NCBI GenBank assembly: GCA_002328745.1
Contig: DCVQ01000027.1
Span: forward strand, 21,486 to 85,485
DNA length: 64,000 nt
Direction of reading: 5' to 3'
Source of the DNA: Actinobacteria bacterium UBA2184
GTDB taxonomy: Bacteria; Actinomycetota; Coriobacteriia; Anaerosomatales; Anaerosomataceae
Shown: piece by piece, positions 30,482 through 39,100 of the stretch
How positions within the stretch are numbered: position 1 is the stretch's first letter
Layout of the letters: each line of letters starts with the position of its first letter
The notes under the pieces: generated by a model
Told to the model about the DNA's origin: nothing
The model's input: only the letters and a program-made list of their open reading frames with translations
Database searches by the model: none
Made by a program: the position numbers and the translations under genes

Positions 30482-31393
30482 TCAGCTGCCTGAGAGCTGC
30501 TTCAGCGTGGTCGAAACCACGTGGATGAAGTCCGAGAAGAACTTCTCGAAGGAGCCGATCTCGTCGTTCGTGCCGTCGGACACGAACTCCGCGCTGAAGT
30601 CGCCACCGGCGACCCGCATGGAGATGTCCTGCATGCTCTCGGTCATCCGGCGAAGGCGCCGTAGTACGAGCAGGTCCATCATCATGCCGATGATCAGCGT
30701 CGAGACCAGCAGTGTGACACCCACCACGGCGAGCGTCGACAGCATCGACCTGTTCGCTCCGTCGGCCTGGGCCGACACGTCCTCGATGACGTACACAACG
30801 CCCAGGGCCTCATCGTCGGCGCCGTACACGGGGAAGACCGCATGCCCCTTGCTCGATGAGTCGGTGCTCCACTTGATGGTCCAGAAGTCACCCTCGCCGG
30901 TCATGCCCTCGTGACAGGTCTTCGTGCACGAACCGATCTCCACACCGATGGCCTGGCTGTTCTCCGAGACCTCGGTAGCGGGGCGCTCGAACTGCATCTT
31001 GTCCGCGGCCGCATCATCTGTCGCGAAGAGGAGGGCGTAGTTCTCGCGCTCTGCCCACGCCGAGCTCTCGCCGAGCTCCTCGCGCGCTGCCGCGTACGTG
31101 CCCTCGTCGGCAACGGCCTTGTCGAGCAGGAAGCCGTACTCGTCGCCGGTGACAGCCTTCATGCCCTCAAGGATGCGCTGCACTTCCCCGGGGTTCCCGA
31201 CCGGATCGACCGCTACGCCCTCACCCTTGATCTGCTCCCATGCCGCGAGGCTTTCGACTCCGGCCTCCGCAGCCGTGGAGTCGATGCTCTTGGAGTACGA
31301 CTGGTGAAGGTACACCACCACGGCTATCGCGCCCAGAAGATTCACGATAACCACCGTCGCCAGGATGCGCGTTCTCACTGACATGTTCTTCAT
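30482..31393 (-). CDS. Membrane receptor with heme-c-like site and terminal HAMP, no output domain
   Basis: 303 residues. TM1 near residues 10-30 (ILATVVIVNLLGAIAVVVYL), a periplasmic sensor domain of about 180 residues, TM2 (LAVVGVTLLVSTLIIGMMM) and a HAMP domain ending at DEIGSFEKFFSDFI, after which the protein stops. The sensor domain contains CTKTCHEG, a CX3CH variant of the heme-c attachment motif, like heme-PAS receptors of Geobacter. There is no kinase, cyclase or methyl-accepting part, so it must signal through a partner or only tune HAMP state. I chose the second possible Met (31393) because the hydrophobic segment follows directly. Last gene of the operon behind the giant cytochrome, so likely senses its redox state or substrate. 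Confidence 0.78.
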   Translation of the reverse strand: MKNMSVRTRILATVVIVNLLGAIAVVVYLHQSYSKSIDSTAAEAGVESLAAWEQIKGEGVAVDPVGNPGEVQRILEGMKAVTGDEYGFLLDKAVADEGTYAAAREELGESSAWAERENYALLFATDDAAADKMQFERPATEVSENSQAIGVEIGSCTKTCHEGMTGEGDFWTIKWSTDSSSKGHAVFPVYGADDEALGVVYVIEDVSAQADGANRSMLSTLAVVGVTLLVSTLIIGMMMDLLVLRRLRRMTESMQDISMRVAGGDFSAEFVSDGTNDEIGSFEKFFSDFIHVVSTTLKQLSGS

Positions 31394-31463
31394 ACGTGCA
31401 TTCGCCCCCTTGTTCTCGTTCCAACGCCGAATGGCGTGTTTGCCCAACTCTGTTGATGCGACT

Positions 31464-34451
31464 CTACGGTGCCAATGTGTGACAACTCAGGCAGATGGAT
31501 GGCTCGGGCACCGGGCTGCTGTCAGCGCTGCAGGCCGGAGACGTTGACGGCTGCTCGGTATCATCGGATTGAGTCGCATCGCTCAGGACAGGTGCTGCTG
31601 TCCCTGAGATCTCCGTAGAAACCGCAGAACCGGCCTGCGTATCGGGGGGTGTGTTCGCTGCGATCGATGCCGACAGGGTAGGCACGGGTCCTGCGGGGAT
31701 CACGCACGAAGCCGACCGGCTCGCCGCAGTGCTGTGGCAGTTCGCGACGGATCCGTCGGTGCCGCCGCATGAGACGGTGAGATGTCCGCCAACGGTGTGA
31801 CAGCCCGCCTCGGTGCATGCATGCGCGTCGACGGTCGTGGGCGTGTCCGGCGTCGGATCGGGGATGCTGCGGACATCGAGCGCGGAATAGCCTGGGGGCG
31901 GCGATGGGTTGTCATGACAACCGCAGGCACCCTCCTGGGGCAGTCCATCGTTGCCGATCTCAACGCCCGTGTGGACCGTGGCACTGTCGGGGTGGTAGGT
32001 GTCCGGAGGATCGGCCGTCGCCATGTGGCAACTGAGCGTCGGGTCGTTGCCGCCGCATCCGATGATCATCGACGGTCCGCCGGCGACATGGCAGCCCGGC
32101 GTGCCGTAGCAGCCGCCCACGCCGCTATGGAGCGTCGACAGGCGCGTCGTGGTGTGGCAGCCGGCGGTGACACAGGTGCCGGGCGTCGGCACGTTGTCGG
32201 CGCTGTACTCCACGCCTATGTGGTGGTTCGGGTTCTTCGTGTGGTAGCTGATGCTGCGCAGGTGGCAGCTGAGTGCCGGGTCGGTGCCGCCGCATCCGAT
32301 GATCATCGACGGTCCGCCGGCGACATGGCAGCCCGGCGTGCCGTAGCAGCCGCCCACGCCGCTATGGAGCGTCGACAGGCGCGTCGTGGTGTGGCAGCCG
32401 TCCTTCACGCAGGAGCCCGGCGTCGGCACGTTGGCCGTGCTGTACTCCACGCCTATGTGGTGGTTCGGGTTCTTCGTGTGGTAGCTGATGTTGCGCAGGT
32501 GACAGCTTAGGGCAGCGTTATCGGCGTTACCGCCGCAGCCCAGTACGCCGGTCGGCCCGCCCTCGACGTGGCAGCCCGGGATCGCGCATCCGACCTCGTG
32601 GTGCGTTTCGTAGACGTTGACCGTGACATGACAGCCGTCTTTCACGCAGGAGCCCGGCGTCGGCACGTTGGCCGTGCTGTACTCCACGCCTACGTGCACG
32701 GTCGCGAAGTCGTCGTGCTTGTTGGCATCGCTCGCGGTGTGGCACGCCGGCGTCCCCGCGCCACCGCCGCACGTCATGTAGGTCGGACCTCCCGCAACGT
32801 GGCAGCCCGCCGTGTAGCAGACTCCGACCTCTTCGTGCAGATCGCGCACATCGGCGGTGGCGTGGCATCCCGGTCTCACGCATCCGGTCTCAGATACCTG
32901 TCCGTCGTGGCCGATCTGCGTGGCTATGTGCGCCGCGTCAGCGGTCGCGTGGCGCGAACTCGCGGTGTGACACGAGGTGCCCGACTGGTCGTCGGTGCCG
33001 CCGCACGTCATCGTGCGCGATCCTCTGATGTCACCCGTGTTCGAGTGGCAGCCGCTGATGGTACAGCCGATCTCGGCGTGCAGGACGCGCACGTCCGCGG
33101 TCGTGTGGCAGCCCGGCTTCGCACAGCCCGTGGACGAGACGTGCCCCTCGTGGTCGATCTGAGTGGCCACGTGTGCACTGCCGATGGCACCGTGGATCGA
33201 GTCCCCGTGGCACGTCGCGCATGCCGCGGCGGTGTCGCTCGCTGGCCAGTCGCCCATGACTGCGGCGACGGTCGTCTCGTTCTTGTTGTGGCAGCCGAGG
33301 CAGGTATCGCCAGCGATGACCGAGTTCCGCCGGGCGTGCTCGATCCCGATGTCCGTCGTGTGGCACGATCCGCACGTCACGCTCACACCGCTCGTGCGAT
33401 CGGTGTAGGTCGCCGATGCCTGCGAGCGGCTCTCCGGCGCATGCACGACATCGTCGTCGGTGTGGCTGTATTCGTCGTTGAGATAGTCCGGATGGCAGTT
33501 GCCCTCGCCGGTGCCGCACGCGGTGACGACCGGGGTCTTTGGCTCGGCCTCGAAGTCGTGGCATGCGGGCTCGCCCTCGGCCGCCGAACCCGAGCATGTG
33601 GCGGGCTTGTCCGGGTGGAGCGCGTGCAGGTCGTTGCCATCGTGGCATCCTGCGCCGGTCGTGCCGCAGCTTGCGGTGCCGCTTGCCTCGACCGAGCCGG
33701 AGATCACGTCGGAGGCGTGCATCGGCGCGCGCACCGTCTCTTGGTGGCAGTCCTCGCAGCGGTGGTCCTCCCAGTCGGAGAGGACCTGGTCGAGCGCCCC
33801 CGACTGCTCGTCGTTGTGGCACTCGACGCACCCGATCTCGGTGCCGTAGTCGCCTCCGTCGACCTCGTTCACCACGGAGTGCGCGGTCTTGAGATCGCGC
33901 GAGTGGCAATCGGCGCAGGTCGCCTTTGCTTCGCCGTCGGCCGCCGTCCTCACTACCTGTTCGAAGTCCGTGCCGAGGGCGGTGTGCAGCGATTCGCGGT
34001 AGTGTCCCTTGGGCCACGCGTCGGCGAGCGTCACGCAATCGGAGACGCCCTCCATACTGCCGTCGTGGCACCCGGTGCACTCGTGCTGATTCGGGGCGTG
34101 GCAGGGGATGCATCCGACGCCCGTGTAGTCGTGGCACACAGTGCACGCGGTGTCGGGATGGTACTTGTTGAAGTCGCTCAGGCCCTCATCGAACCCGTGG
34201 CAGCCGTCGCCCGAGTTCGTGCAGCCGCTCTCGCGACGCGCGCTGTAGTCGCTGGCGGAGGTGAAGGTGTGGACGGTCTCGGTGGGAGGGTTCCAGCCTG
34301 CGGCAAACGCAAGACCGCCGATCAGGACCACAGCGATCCCGATCTTGCCCTTGCGGGCCCTGATCCACTGTGCGAGTCCCTCGCGAGCCGGCTGCGGCGT
34401 TCCGGCGCCGTAGGACGCCGTTCCGCCGCTGGGATGCTTCGTGCCCCTCAT
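31464..34451 (-). CDS. Giant multiheme c-type cytochrome with repeated unusual heme motifs
   Basis: 995 residues. A single N-terminal TM (IGIAVVLIGGLAFAAGW) acts as export signal and probably membrane anchor; the rest lies outside. I count 32 sites where Cys precedes a CH pair. Ten are canonical CXXCH, mostly in the N-terminal third (CTVCH, CIPCH, CTGCH, CADCH). Nine are CX4CH (CVKDGCH), two CX5CH (CYGTPGCH), three CX6CH, and the others have 1, 8, 9 or 10 residues between the Cys. CX4CH is known to bind heme in tetraheme cytochromes c3; longer spacers are less certain. The C-terminal half consists of repeats of about 79 residues. The last 90 residues are Ser/Thr/Pro-rich and end with CLSCH. 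Probably a long-range electron conduit in the cell envelope. No cytochrome maturation genes are nearby. Confidence 0.9.
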   Translation of the reverse strand: MRGTKHPSGGTASYGAGTPQPAREGLAQWIRARKGKIGIAVVLIGGLAFAAGWNPPTETVHTFTSASDYSARRESGCTNSGDGCHGFDEGLSDFNKYHPDTACTVCHDYTGVGCIPCHAPNQHECTGCHDGSMEGVSDCVTLADAWPKGHYRESLHTALGTDFEQVVRTAADGEAKATCADCHSRDLKTAHSVVNEVDGGDYGTEIGCVECHNDEQSGALDQVLSDWEDHRCEDCHQETVRAPMHASDVISGSVEASGTASCGTTGAGCHDGNDLHALHPDKPATCSGSAAEGEPACHDFEAEPKTPVVTACGTGEGNCHPDYLNDEYSHTDDDVVHAPESRSQASATYTDRTSGVSVTCGSCHTTDIGIEHARRNSVIAGDTCLGCHNKNETTVAAVMGDWPASDTAAACATCHGDSIHGAIGSAHVATQIDHEGHVSSTGCAKPGCHTTADVRVLHAEIGCTISGCHSNTGDIRGSRTMTCGGTDDQSGTSCHTASSRHATADAAHIATQIGHDGQVSETGCVRPGCHATADVRDLHEEVGVCYTAGCHVAGGPTYMTCGGGAGTPACHTASDANKHDDFATVHVGVEYSTANVPTPGSCVKDGCHVTVNVYETHHEVGCAIPGCHVEGGPTGVLGCGGNADNAALSCHLRNISYHTKNPNHHIGVEYSTANVPTPGSCVKDGCHTTTRLSTLHSGVGGCYGTPGCHVAGGPSMIIGCGGTDPALSCHLRSISYHTKNPNHHIGVEYSADNVPTPGTCVTAGCHTTTRLSTLHSGVGGCYGTPGCHVAGGPSMIIGCGGNDPTLSCHMATADPPDTYHPDSATVHTGVEIGNDGLPQEGACGCHDNPSPPPGYSALDVRSIPDPTPDTPTTVDAHACTEAGCHTVGGHLTVSCGGTDGSVANCHSTAASRSASCVIPAGPVPTLSASIAANTPPDTQAGSAVSTEISGTAAPVLSDATQSDDTEQPSTSPACSADSSPVPEPSICLSCHTLAP
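32050..32510 (-). repeat. 237-bp tandem repeat in the giant cytochrome gene
   Basis: Two nearly identical units with a period of 237 bp (79 codons) contain the same long stretch; for example GATGATCATCGACGGTCC begins at 32061 and again at 32298. A more diverged third unit lies at about 32520-32700. Each unit encodes CYGTPGCH, CGGxDPxLSCH and a CX4CH site. The near identity indicates recent duplication. Confidence 0.9.
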
Positions 34452-34478
34452 GATGGCCCCCCGGAAGTTCGGCGACGC

Positions 34479-34682
34479 CTAGTCGAGTCTCAGTCCGAGT
34501 ATGTCCTGGGCCGCCTGCTGCAGATTCCGAAGCTTCTCGGCGTCATCGGGATCTTCAGGCTTGATGAGCGTCACGATGAAACCTACGCGCATGGCGATGG
34601 CGCCGCGCGTCTTGAACACATCGAGGTTGTTGCGCTGAATGTGCTCCTCGATGCGTTGCGCGTAGTCGTAGAGCTTCCCCAT
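34479..34682 (-). CDS. Small conserved-looking protein, first gene of the cytochrome operon
   Basis: 67 residues (MGKLYDYAQRIEEHIQRNN...), cytoplasmic, no Cys, with an amphipathic helix, a central TRGAIAMRVGFIVTLI strand-like segment and an acidic C-terminal helix. ATG 34682 follows GGTGGGG. It lies 27 bases before the giant cytochrome and codes on the same strand, with a strong promoter-like A+T block (AAATATTTT) further upstream. I do not recognise the family; a regulator or assembly helper is possible. Confidence 0.65.
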   Translation of the reverse strand: MGKLYDYAQRIEEHIQRNNLDVFKTRGAIAMRVGFIVTLIKPEDPDDAEKLRNLQQAAQDILGLRLD

Positions 34683-34902
34683 CGATCCCCACCTCCGCAG
34701 ACCGGATGCATACATGTTCGGCATTCGGGCCCAAAATATTTAGCGAAACGCGCCAGCGCTGCATGCCGGAGCGCGTGCCTCCCCCGTACCCGCTAATAAT
34801 CACCGAATCTCGGTCCCAGCGCTAGTGTGGGTGTTCACAAAGCCGAACCGTGGGGAGAAACGGCCCGGTGTGTGCGCGTGACCGCCGTGATACCGTGCTG
34901 CT

Positions 34903-37095
34903 ATGACCATTCGCCACCGCTATGCCGCCCCCTGCCCCAAAGGGGTCGAGCACCTGCTCGCCACGGAGATCGGTCTCCTCGGCGCCGCCGATGTCCGGGC
35001 CGGACGCGCCGTCGTCACGTTCAGCGGCGACCGTGCGGTCGGCTATCGCGTGTGCCTCTGGTCCCGCATCGCGAGCCGTGTGCTCCTCACGCTCGCGGAG
35101 TTTCCCGCCGCGACGGCCGAGGATCTGTACGCTGGCGTCGCGGCAGTCGCGTGGGAGGACCATATCGCGCCGGACGGCACGCTCGCGATCGACGTGACGG
35201 GCACGACCCCGGGACTCGTCAACACGAAGTTCACCGCGATGAAGGCGAAGGACGCCGTCGTCGATCGCATGCGCGAGCTCACGGGGACCCGGCCGTCGGT
35301 GGAGCTCGACCGGCCTGACGTGCGCCTTTCGGTCCGCCTGCTCCGCGAGCGGGCCACGCTCTCGCTCGACCTCTCGGGCGAGCCGCTTCACCGTCGGGGA
35401 TACCGCACGCCGGGCGAGCAGGCCGAGGCTCCGCTCAAGGAGAACCTTGCCGCGGCGATGCTCGTGCGCGCAGGCTGGCCGGACGTGGCCGCGCGGGGAG
35501 GTTCGCTCGTCGACCCGATGTGCGGGTCGGGCACGCTGCTCGTCGAGGGCGCGCTCATCGCATCCGACCAGGCGCCGGGACTCCTGCGCGATCATTGGGG
35601 CTTCAGCGGATGGCGAGGTCACGACGCGCAGGTGTGGGAGGCGCTGATCGCCGAGGCGGACGACCGCGCTGAGGCCGGCCGCGAGCGGCTGCCGCGGATC
35701 GCGGGGAGCGACGCCGACGCCGCCGCGATCGAACTTGCCAGGACCTGCGCGAAGCGGGCGGGCTTCGGCACCGCCATCACGCTCGAGGTTGCGGCGCTCG
35801 ACGCGCTCGAGGCGCCCGACGATGCGGCCCCCGGGCTCGTCGTCACGAACCCGCCGTACGGCGTGCGGCTCACCGGCGAGCTGCCCGCGCTGTACGCGTC
35901 GCTCGGTGAGCGTCTGCTCGCCGGTTTCACCGGGTGGTCGGCGGCCGTGCTCACGCCCGACGCCGAGCTGGCCCGGTCGACCGGCTTGCGGTCGGATTGG
36001 GCGCACACCTTCTATAACGGAGCGATCGAGACGCGTTTGTACCACTTCACCGTCGCGGCCGACCGCGTCAAGCACGCTGTGGTCGCGGCGCCGGAGCCAC
36101 GCTCGCCGGGCGCGGAGATCTTCGCCAACCGGCTGCGCAAGAACGCCCGGCACATCGGCACCTGGGCGCGGCGCGAAGGCGTGACGTGCTACCGCGTGTA
36201 CGACGCCGATCTGCCCGACTACGCGGTCGCGATCGACCTGTACCGGGGGTCGGGGCCGGATGAGGGACGCACCATCGTCCACGTCGCGGAGTACGCGCCG
36301 CCGCCCGAGATCGATCCCGCGCGCGCCGAGGCGCGGCTCGCCGAGGCGGTGGAGGTCGCCGCCGAGGTGCTCGGCGTGGCTCCCGACGACGTCGCGGTGA
36401 AGGTGCGAAGGCGCCAGCGCGGGACCTCCCAGTACGAGCGCCAGGCGGAGCGCGGGGAGTTCGTGGAGGTCGCCGAGGGCGGGTTGCGCTTCCTGGTGAA
36501 CCCCTACGACTACCTGGACTGCGGGCTCTTCCTCGACCACCGGCCCGTGCGCGAGCTCGTACGCGAGCTGGCTGCGGGCAGGACCGTCTGCAACCTGTTC
36601 GCCTACACCGGGACCGCCAGCGTGTATGCCGCCGCAGGCGGCGCCAGCCGCGTGAACACCGTGGACCTCTCGGCCACGTACCTCGAGTGGGCGAAACGGA
36701 ACATGGCGCTCAACGGGTTCGATGGTCCGGCGCACCGCTTCTTCCGAACCGACGCGCTGCGCTGGCTTGCCGAGGAGCGGGAGCGCGTCGCGGACGGCCG
36801 TGCCCGACCGTACGGCCTGGTGTTCTGCGACCCGCCGACGTTCTCCTCGAGCAACGCGATGGGCGAGCGCACCCTCGACGTGCAACGCGATCACGTCGGG
36901 CTCATCACCGACGCGGGTGCGCTCCTCGCGCCCGACGGCGTGCTCGTCTTCTCGACGAACCTGCGCACGTTCCGGCTCGACGCCGGGGCGCTGGCCGAGT
37001 TCCGCATCGAGGACGTGACGGCCCGCACGATCCCGAAGGACTTCGCGCGCACGCCCCGGGTGCACCACTGCTTCCTCGTTCGACGGCGGGCGTAG
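34903..37095 (+). CDS. rlmL: Bifunctional 23S rRNA methyltransferase RlmKL
   Basis: 730 residues. Residues 1-60 plus THUMP domain (about 60-165), then the RlmL-type N2-guanine methyltransferase with LVDPMCGSGTLLVEGA and catalytic TNPPYG (G2445 in E. coli). A second domain of RlmK type follows with LNLFAYTGTASVYAA-like sequence (CNLFAYTGTASVYA), VDLSATYLEWAKRN and CDPPTFS (m7G2069). The double enzyme is best known in gamma-proteobacteria, so its presence here is noteworthy but not unique. ATG 34903 starts directly after a possible -10 (GATACC) and has no clear ribosome binding site. Confidence 0.92.
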   Translation: MTIRHRYAAPCPKGVEHLLATEIGLLGAADVRAGRAVVTFSGDRAVGYRVCLWSRIASRVLLTLAEFPAATAEDLYAGVAAVAWEDHIAPDGTLAIDVTGTTPGLVNTKFTAMKAKDAVVDRMRELTGTRPSVELDRPDVRLSVRLLRERATLSLDLSGEPLHRRGYRTPGEQAEAPLKENLAAAMLVRAGWPDVAARGGSLVDPMCGSGTLLVEGALIASDQAPGLLRDHWGFSGWRGHDAQVWEALIAEADDRAEAGRERLPRIAGSDADAAAIELARTCAKRAGFGTAITLEVAALDALEAPDDAAPGLVVTNPPYGVRLTGELPALYASLGERLLAGFTGWSAAVLTPDAELARSTGLRSDWAHTFYNGAIETRLYHFTVAADRVKHAVVAAPEPRSPGAEIFANRLRKNARHIGTWARREGVTCYRVYDADLPDYAVAIDLYRGSGPDEGRTIVHVAEYAPPPEIDPARAEARLAEAVEVAAEVLGVAPDDVAVKVRRRQRGTSQYERQAERGEFVEVAEGGLRFLVNPYDYLDCGLFLDHRPVRELVRELAAGRTVCNLFAYTGTASVYAAAGGASRVNTVDLSATYLEWAKRNMALNGFDGPAHRFFRTDALRWLAEERERVADGRARPYGLVFCDPPTFSSSNAMGERTLDVQRDHVGLITDAGALLAPDGVLVFSTNLRTFRLDAGALAEFRIEDVTARTIPKDFARTPRVHHCFLVRRRA

Positions 37096-37171
37096 CGGCC
37101 GGGCGATCGGCGTCTCCGGTCTGCCCGGAGACGCGAAGCACTAGCGCGCGCGCGAAGCGTTCGCTTACACT

Positions 37172-37282
37172 CATCGTGGGCCAGAGGAGGCCCGATCGGT
37201 CTTGCGGCCCGACACCTGCATGTAGCGGGGGACGAGTCGGTCCGCACAGGTTCTGCCCCGCGGGGCGAAAGGATGGGTCTGC
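37172..37282 (+). other. Structured 5' leader of the cold-shock gene
   Basis: A -10 element TACACT (37166-37171) implies a leader of about 105 bases before the csp start. It contains several GC stems (for example CCCCGCGGGG near 37257-37266), then AAAGGA before the ATG. Long leaders that change fold at low temperature are typical of csp mRNAs; the fold here has not been computed. Confidence 0.5.
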
Positions 37283-37486
37283 ATGGCAACAGGTACCGTG
37301 AAGTGGTTCAACCCGGACAAGGGCTATGGCTTCATCTCGCGTGAGGATGGCGACGATCTGTTCGTCCACTTCTCCGAGATCCAGGGCGAGGGTTTCAAGA
37401 CCCTCGATGAGGGCCAGACCGTCGAGTTCGACGTCACCACCGGGCAGAACGGCAAGATGCAGGCGAGCAACGTCCGCAAGGTCTAG
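37283..37486 (+). CDS. cspA: Cold-shock protein (CspA family)
   Basis: 67 residues, one S1-like cold-shock domain: [18 protein letters not shown] (RNP1) and DLFVHFSEI (RNP2), intact aromatic RNA-binding surface. Acts as RNA chaperone. AAAGGA lies just before the ATG, and a textbook terminator follows. Confidence 0.97.
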   Translation: MATGTVKWFNPDKGYGFISREDGDDLFVHFSEIQGEGFKTLDEGQTVEFDVTTGQNGKMQASNVRKV

Positions 37487-37510
37487 GCTCCGAGCGCATA
37501 CGCCAATCAG

Positions 37511-37539
37511 AGAGGGGCGGCCACATGGCCGCCCCTCTT
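37511..37539 (+). terminator. Intrinsic terminator after the cold-shock gene
   Basis: AGAGGGGCGGCC-ACAT-GGCCGCCCCTCT, a perfect 12-bp stem with 4-base loop, followed by TTGTCTGT. It lies 25 bases after the stop. Confidence 0.92.
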
Positions 37540-37685
37540 GTCTGTCGTGCAAGGATGCCACCGGTCACGAGCGCCATGATGCCTCCCCGCAGGACCCTTC
37601 GCGGACCTACGTCCCCGGAGGGAGACTGTCACGCGCGCATGATGGTATCGTGTGCGGACGAACGCTCGTGTCGAGAGAGGCAGTC

Positions 37686-38051
37686 ATGAACGGTCTACTG
37701 GCGGTAGCGGCGGGCGGTGCGATCGGGGCCTCGCTGCGCTACGGCGCGGGCCTGGCTTTCGCGGTGTCCGGGGCGGTGCCGTGGCACACCCTCGCCGTGA
37801 ACATCTCCGGATCGTTCGCGCTCGGCCTGCTGATGGCGAAGATGCCGCCCGGCGGGTCTGCCGAGCAGTGGCGCACGTTCCTCGGCGTGGGCGTGCTCGG
37901 CGGCTTCACGACGTTCTCGACCTTCAGCTACGAAGCAGCAGGGCTCATCGAGCGTGGCATGATCGGTCACGGCGTCGCTTACGCCGTGGGGACTACCGTC
38001 GCGTGCGTGATCGCCGCCGGCGCCGGATACGCGCTCGGGCGGGCGCTCTAG
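37686..38051 (+). CDS. crcB: Fluoride channel CrcB/FluC
   Basis: 121 residues with four TM helices. Family signatures: GGAIGASLRYG at the N-terminus, AVNISGSFALGLL (conserved Asn) and GFLGGFTTFSTFS-like motif (GGFTTFSTFSYE, fluoride-path Phe box). It works as a dual-topology dimer exporting fluoride. A single gene is present, consistent with a homodimer. The ribosome binding site GAGAGAGG precedes ATG 37686. I found no fluoride riboswitch upstream. Confidence 0.93.
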   Translation: MNGLLAVAAGGAIGASLRYGAGLAFAVSGAVPWHTLAVNISGSFALGLLMAKMPPGGSAEQWRTFLGVGVLGGFTTFSTFSYEAAGLIERGMIGHGVAYAVGTTVACVIAAGAGYALGRAL

Positions 38052-38092
38052 CCTCGAGCACCCGCCCGCGGTCGTGGCCTTGCGCGCTAGGC

Positions 38093-38899
38093 CTACATCT
38101 GGCGTGCGGCGTTCGCGAGGATCGCGTCGTGCCAGTAGCGCGCCATGCCTGTGCGCATCTTCTCGTAGGTCGCCGTGAAGCGCGGATCGGCTATGTACAT
38201 CTCGGCGAGGTTCACGTGCATGGCGTGCGAGCACGGGTAGAACCACGTGTCGATCTGCAGGCGGGCCCGCTCCGCGAGGTCCATCACCCGCGGATCGTCG
38301 GCCGGCACTCCGGCGTCCATGAGCGCGATCGTGTCCGAGCCGATCTGCTCGCTCTCGGCCTTGAAGCGCTCCCAGTCCGCCTTCGTGTAGCGCGCGGTGC
38401 GGCGGGCCGACTCCTTGTAGGCGTCGGTCTCGCCCCAGCGCTCCTTGACCTCGTCCTCGTGCTCCGAGGGATCGAAGTCGCCGAAGACCTCGAACATCTC
38501 TTCCTTCGTCATGCGGACTCCCGTCCTTTCGGCGTTGATGGCCCGGTCCACCGAAGCGAGGAGCGCCTCGGTGCGGGCCGCCTTCTGATGAAGCATCTCG
38601 CGCTGTAGCTCGAGCGCCGCCTGGCGGTCGAACGCGCCACCCGAAAGCAGCACGGCGATGTCCTCGAGCGGGATCTCGAGCTCCCGGAACAAGAGGATCT
38701 CCTGCAGGCGAGAGAGGTCGTCGGGGCCGTAGAGCCGGTAGCCCGCATCGCTGCGGGCGGAGGGCTCGAGCAGTCCGATCTCGTCGTAGTGGTGCAGCGT
38801 GCGCACGCTTACGCCCGCCAGCCGGGCGACCTCGCTTACCGTGTGTGTCGCCGCGTTTCCGTGCCGGTGCCCGCTCTTGCGTGTGCTCGTCATCGTCAT
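38093..38899 (-). CDS. MerR-family regulator with TipAS drug-binding domain
   Basis: 268 residues. MerR HTH at residues 20-90 (TVSEVARLAGVSVRTLHHYDEIGLL, here split: SEVARLAGVSVRTLHHYDEI), coiled-coil dimerisation helix, then a TipAS-like domain (about 150-268; SARRTARYTKADWERFKAE, WFYPCSHAMHVNLAEMYI) that in TipA binds thiopeptides and other drugs. ATG 38899 or 38893 follow GGAGG. Its own promoter contains a perfect palindrome with 19-bp spacing, so it activates itself. No drug exporter follows directly; targets are elsewhere. Confidence 0.92.
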   Translation of the reverse strand: MTMTSTRKSGHRHGNAATHTVSEVARLAGVSVRTLHHYDEIGLLEPSARSDAGYRLYGPDDLSRLQEILLFRELEIPLEDIAVLLSGGAFDRQAALELQREMLHQKAARTEALLASVDRAINAERTGVRMTKEEMFEVFGDFDPSEHEDEVKERWGETDAYKESARRTARYTKADWERFKAESEQIGSDTIALMDAGVPADDPRVMDLAERARLQIDTWFYPCSHAMHVNLAEMYIADPRFTATYEKMRTGMARYWHDAILANAARQM

Positions 38900-38914
38900 C
38901 GACCTCCGGCGAGC

Positions 38915-38945
38915 AGCGTAAACCCTCACGTTACGTGAGGGTCAA
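38915..38945 (-). promoter_or_regulatory. MerR-type promoter with operator palindrome
   Basis: On the minus strand: -35 TTGACC (38940-38945), 19-base spacer, -10 TACGCT (38915-38920). The perfect inverted repeat ACCCTCACGT-T-ACGTGAGGGT (38922-38942, plus strand) overlaps the -35 element and spacer. The overlong 19-bp spacer is the classical MerR-activated layout. Confidence 0.85.
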
Positions 38946-39100
38946 GCCCTGATCCGCTCCGGCGCGAAACCGTCCGGGCATGGCCGCGTCGGTTCGCTCG
39001 AGGTGGGTATACGTTGTGTCAGCGGTCGCGTTCCCGACTGCTGGCACCGTGCGCGAGCACGACCCGTGGGGCGGTCGGGCGTCCGGTGCGGGAGGAGGAC

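Noticed and set aside
32050..32700. Repeat array that might be taken for CRISPR
   Set aside because: Units are 237 bp, in frame and encode heme motifs; there are no short repeats with unique spacers and no cas genes.
37560..37685. Fluoride riboswitch before crcB
   Set aside because: The conserved crcB-motif core could not be found in the leader.
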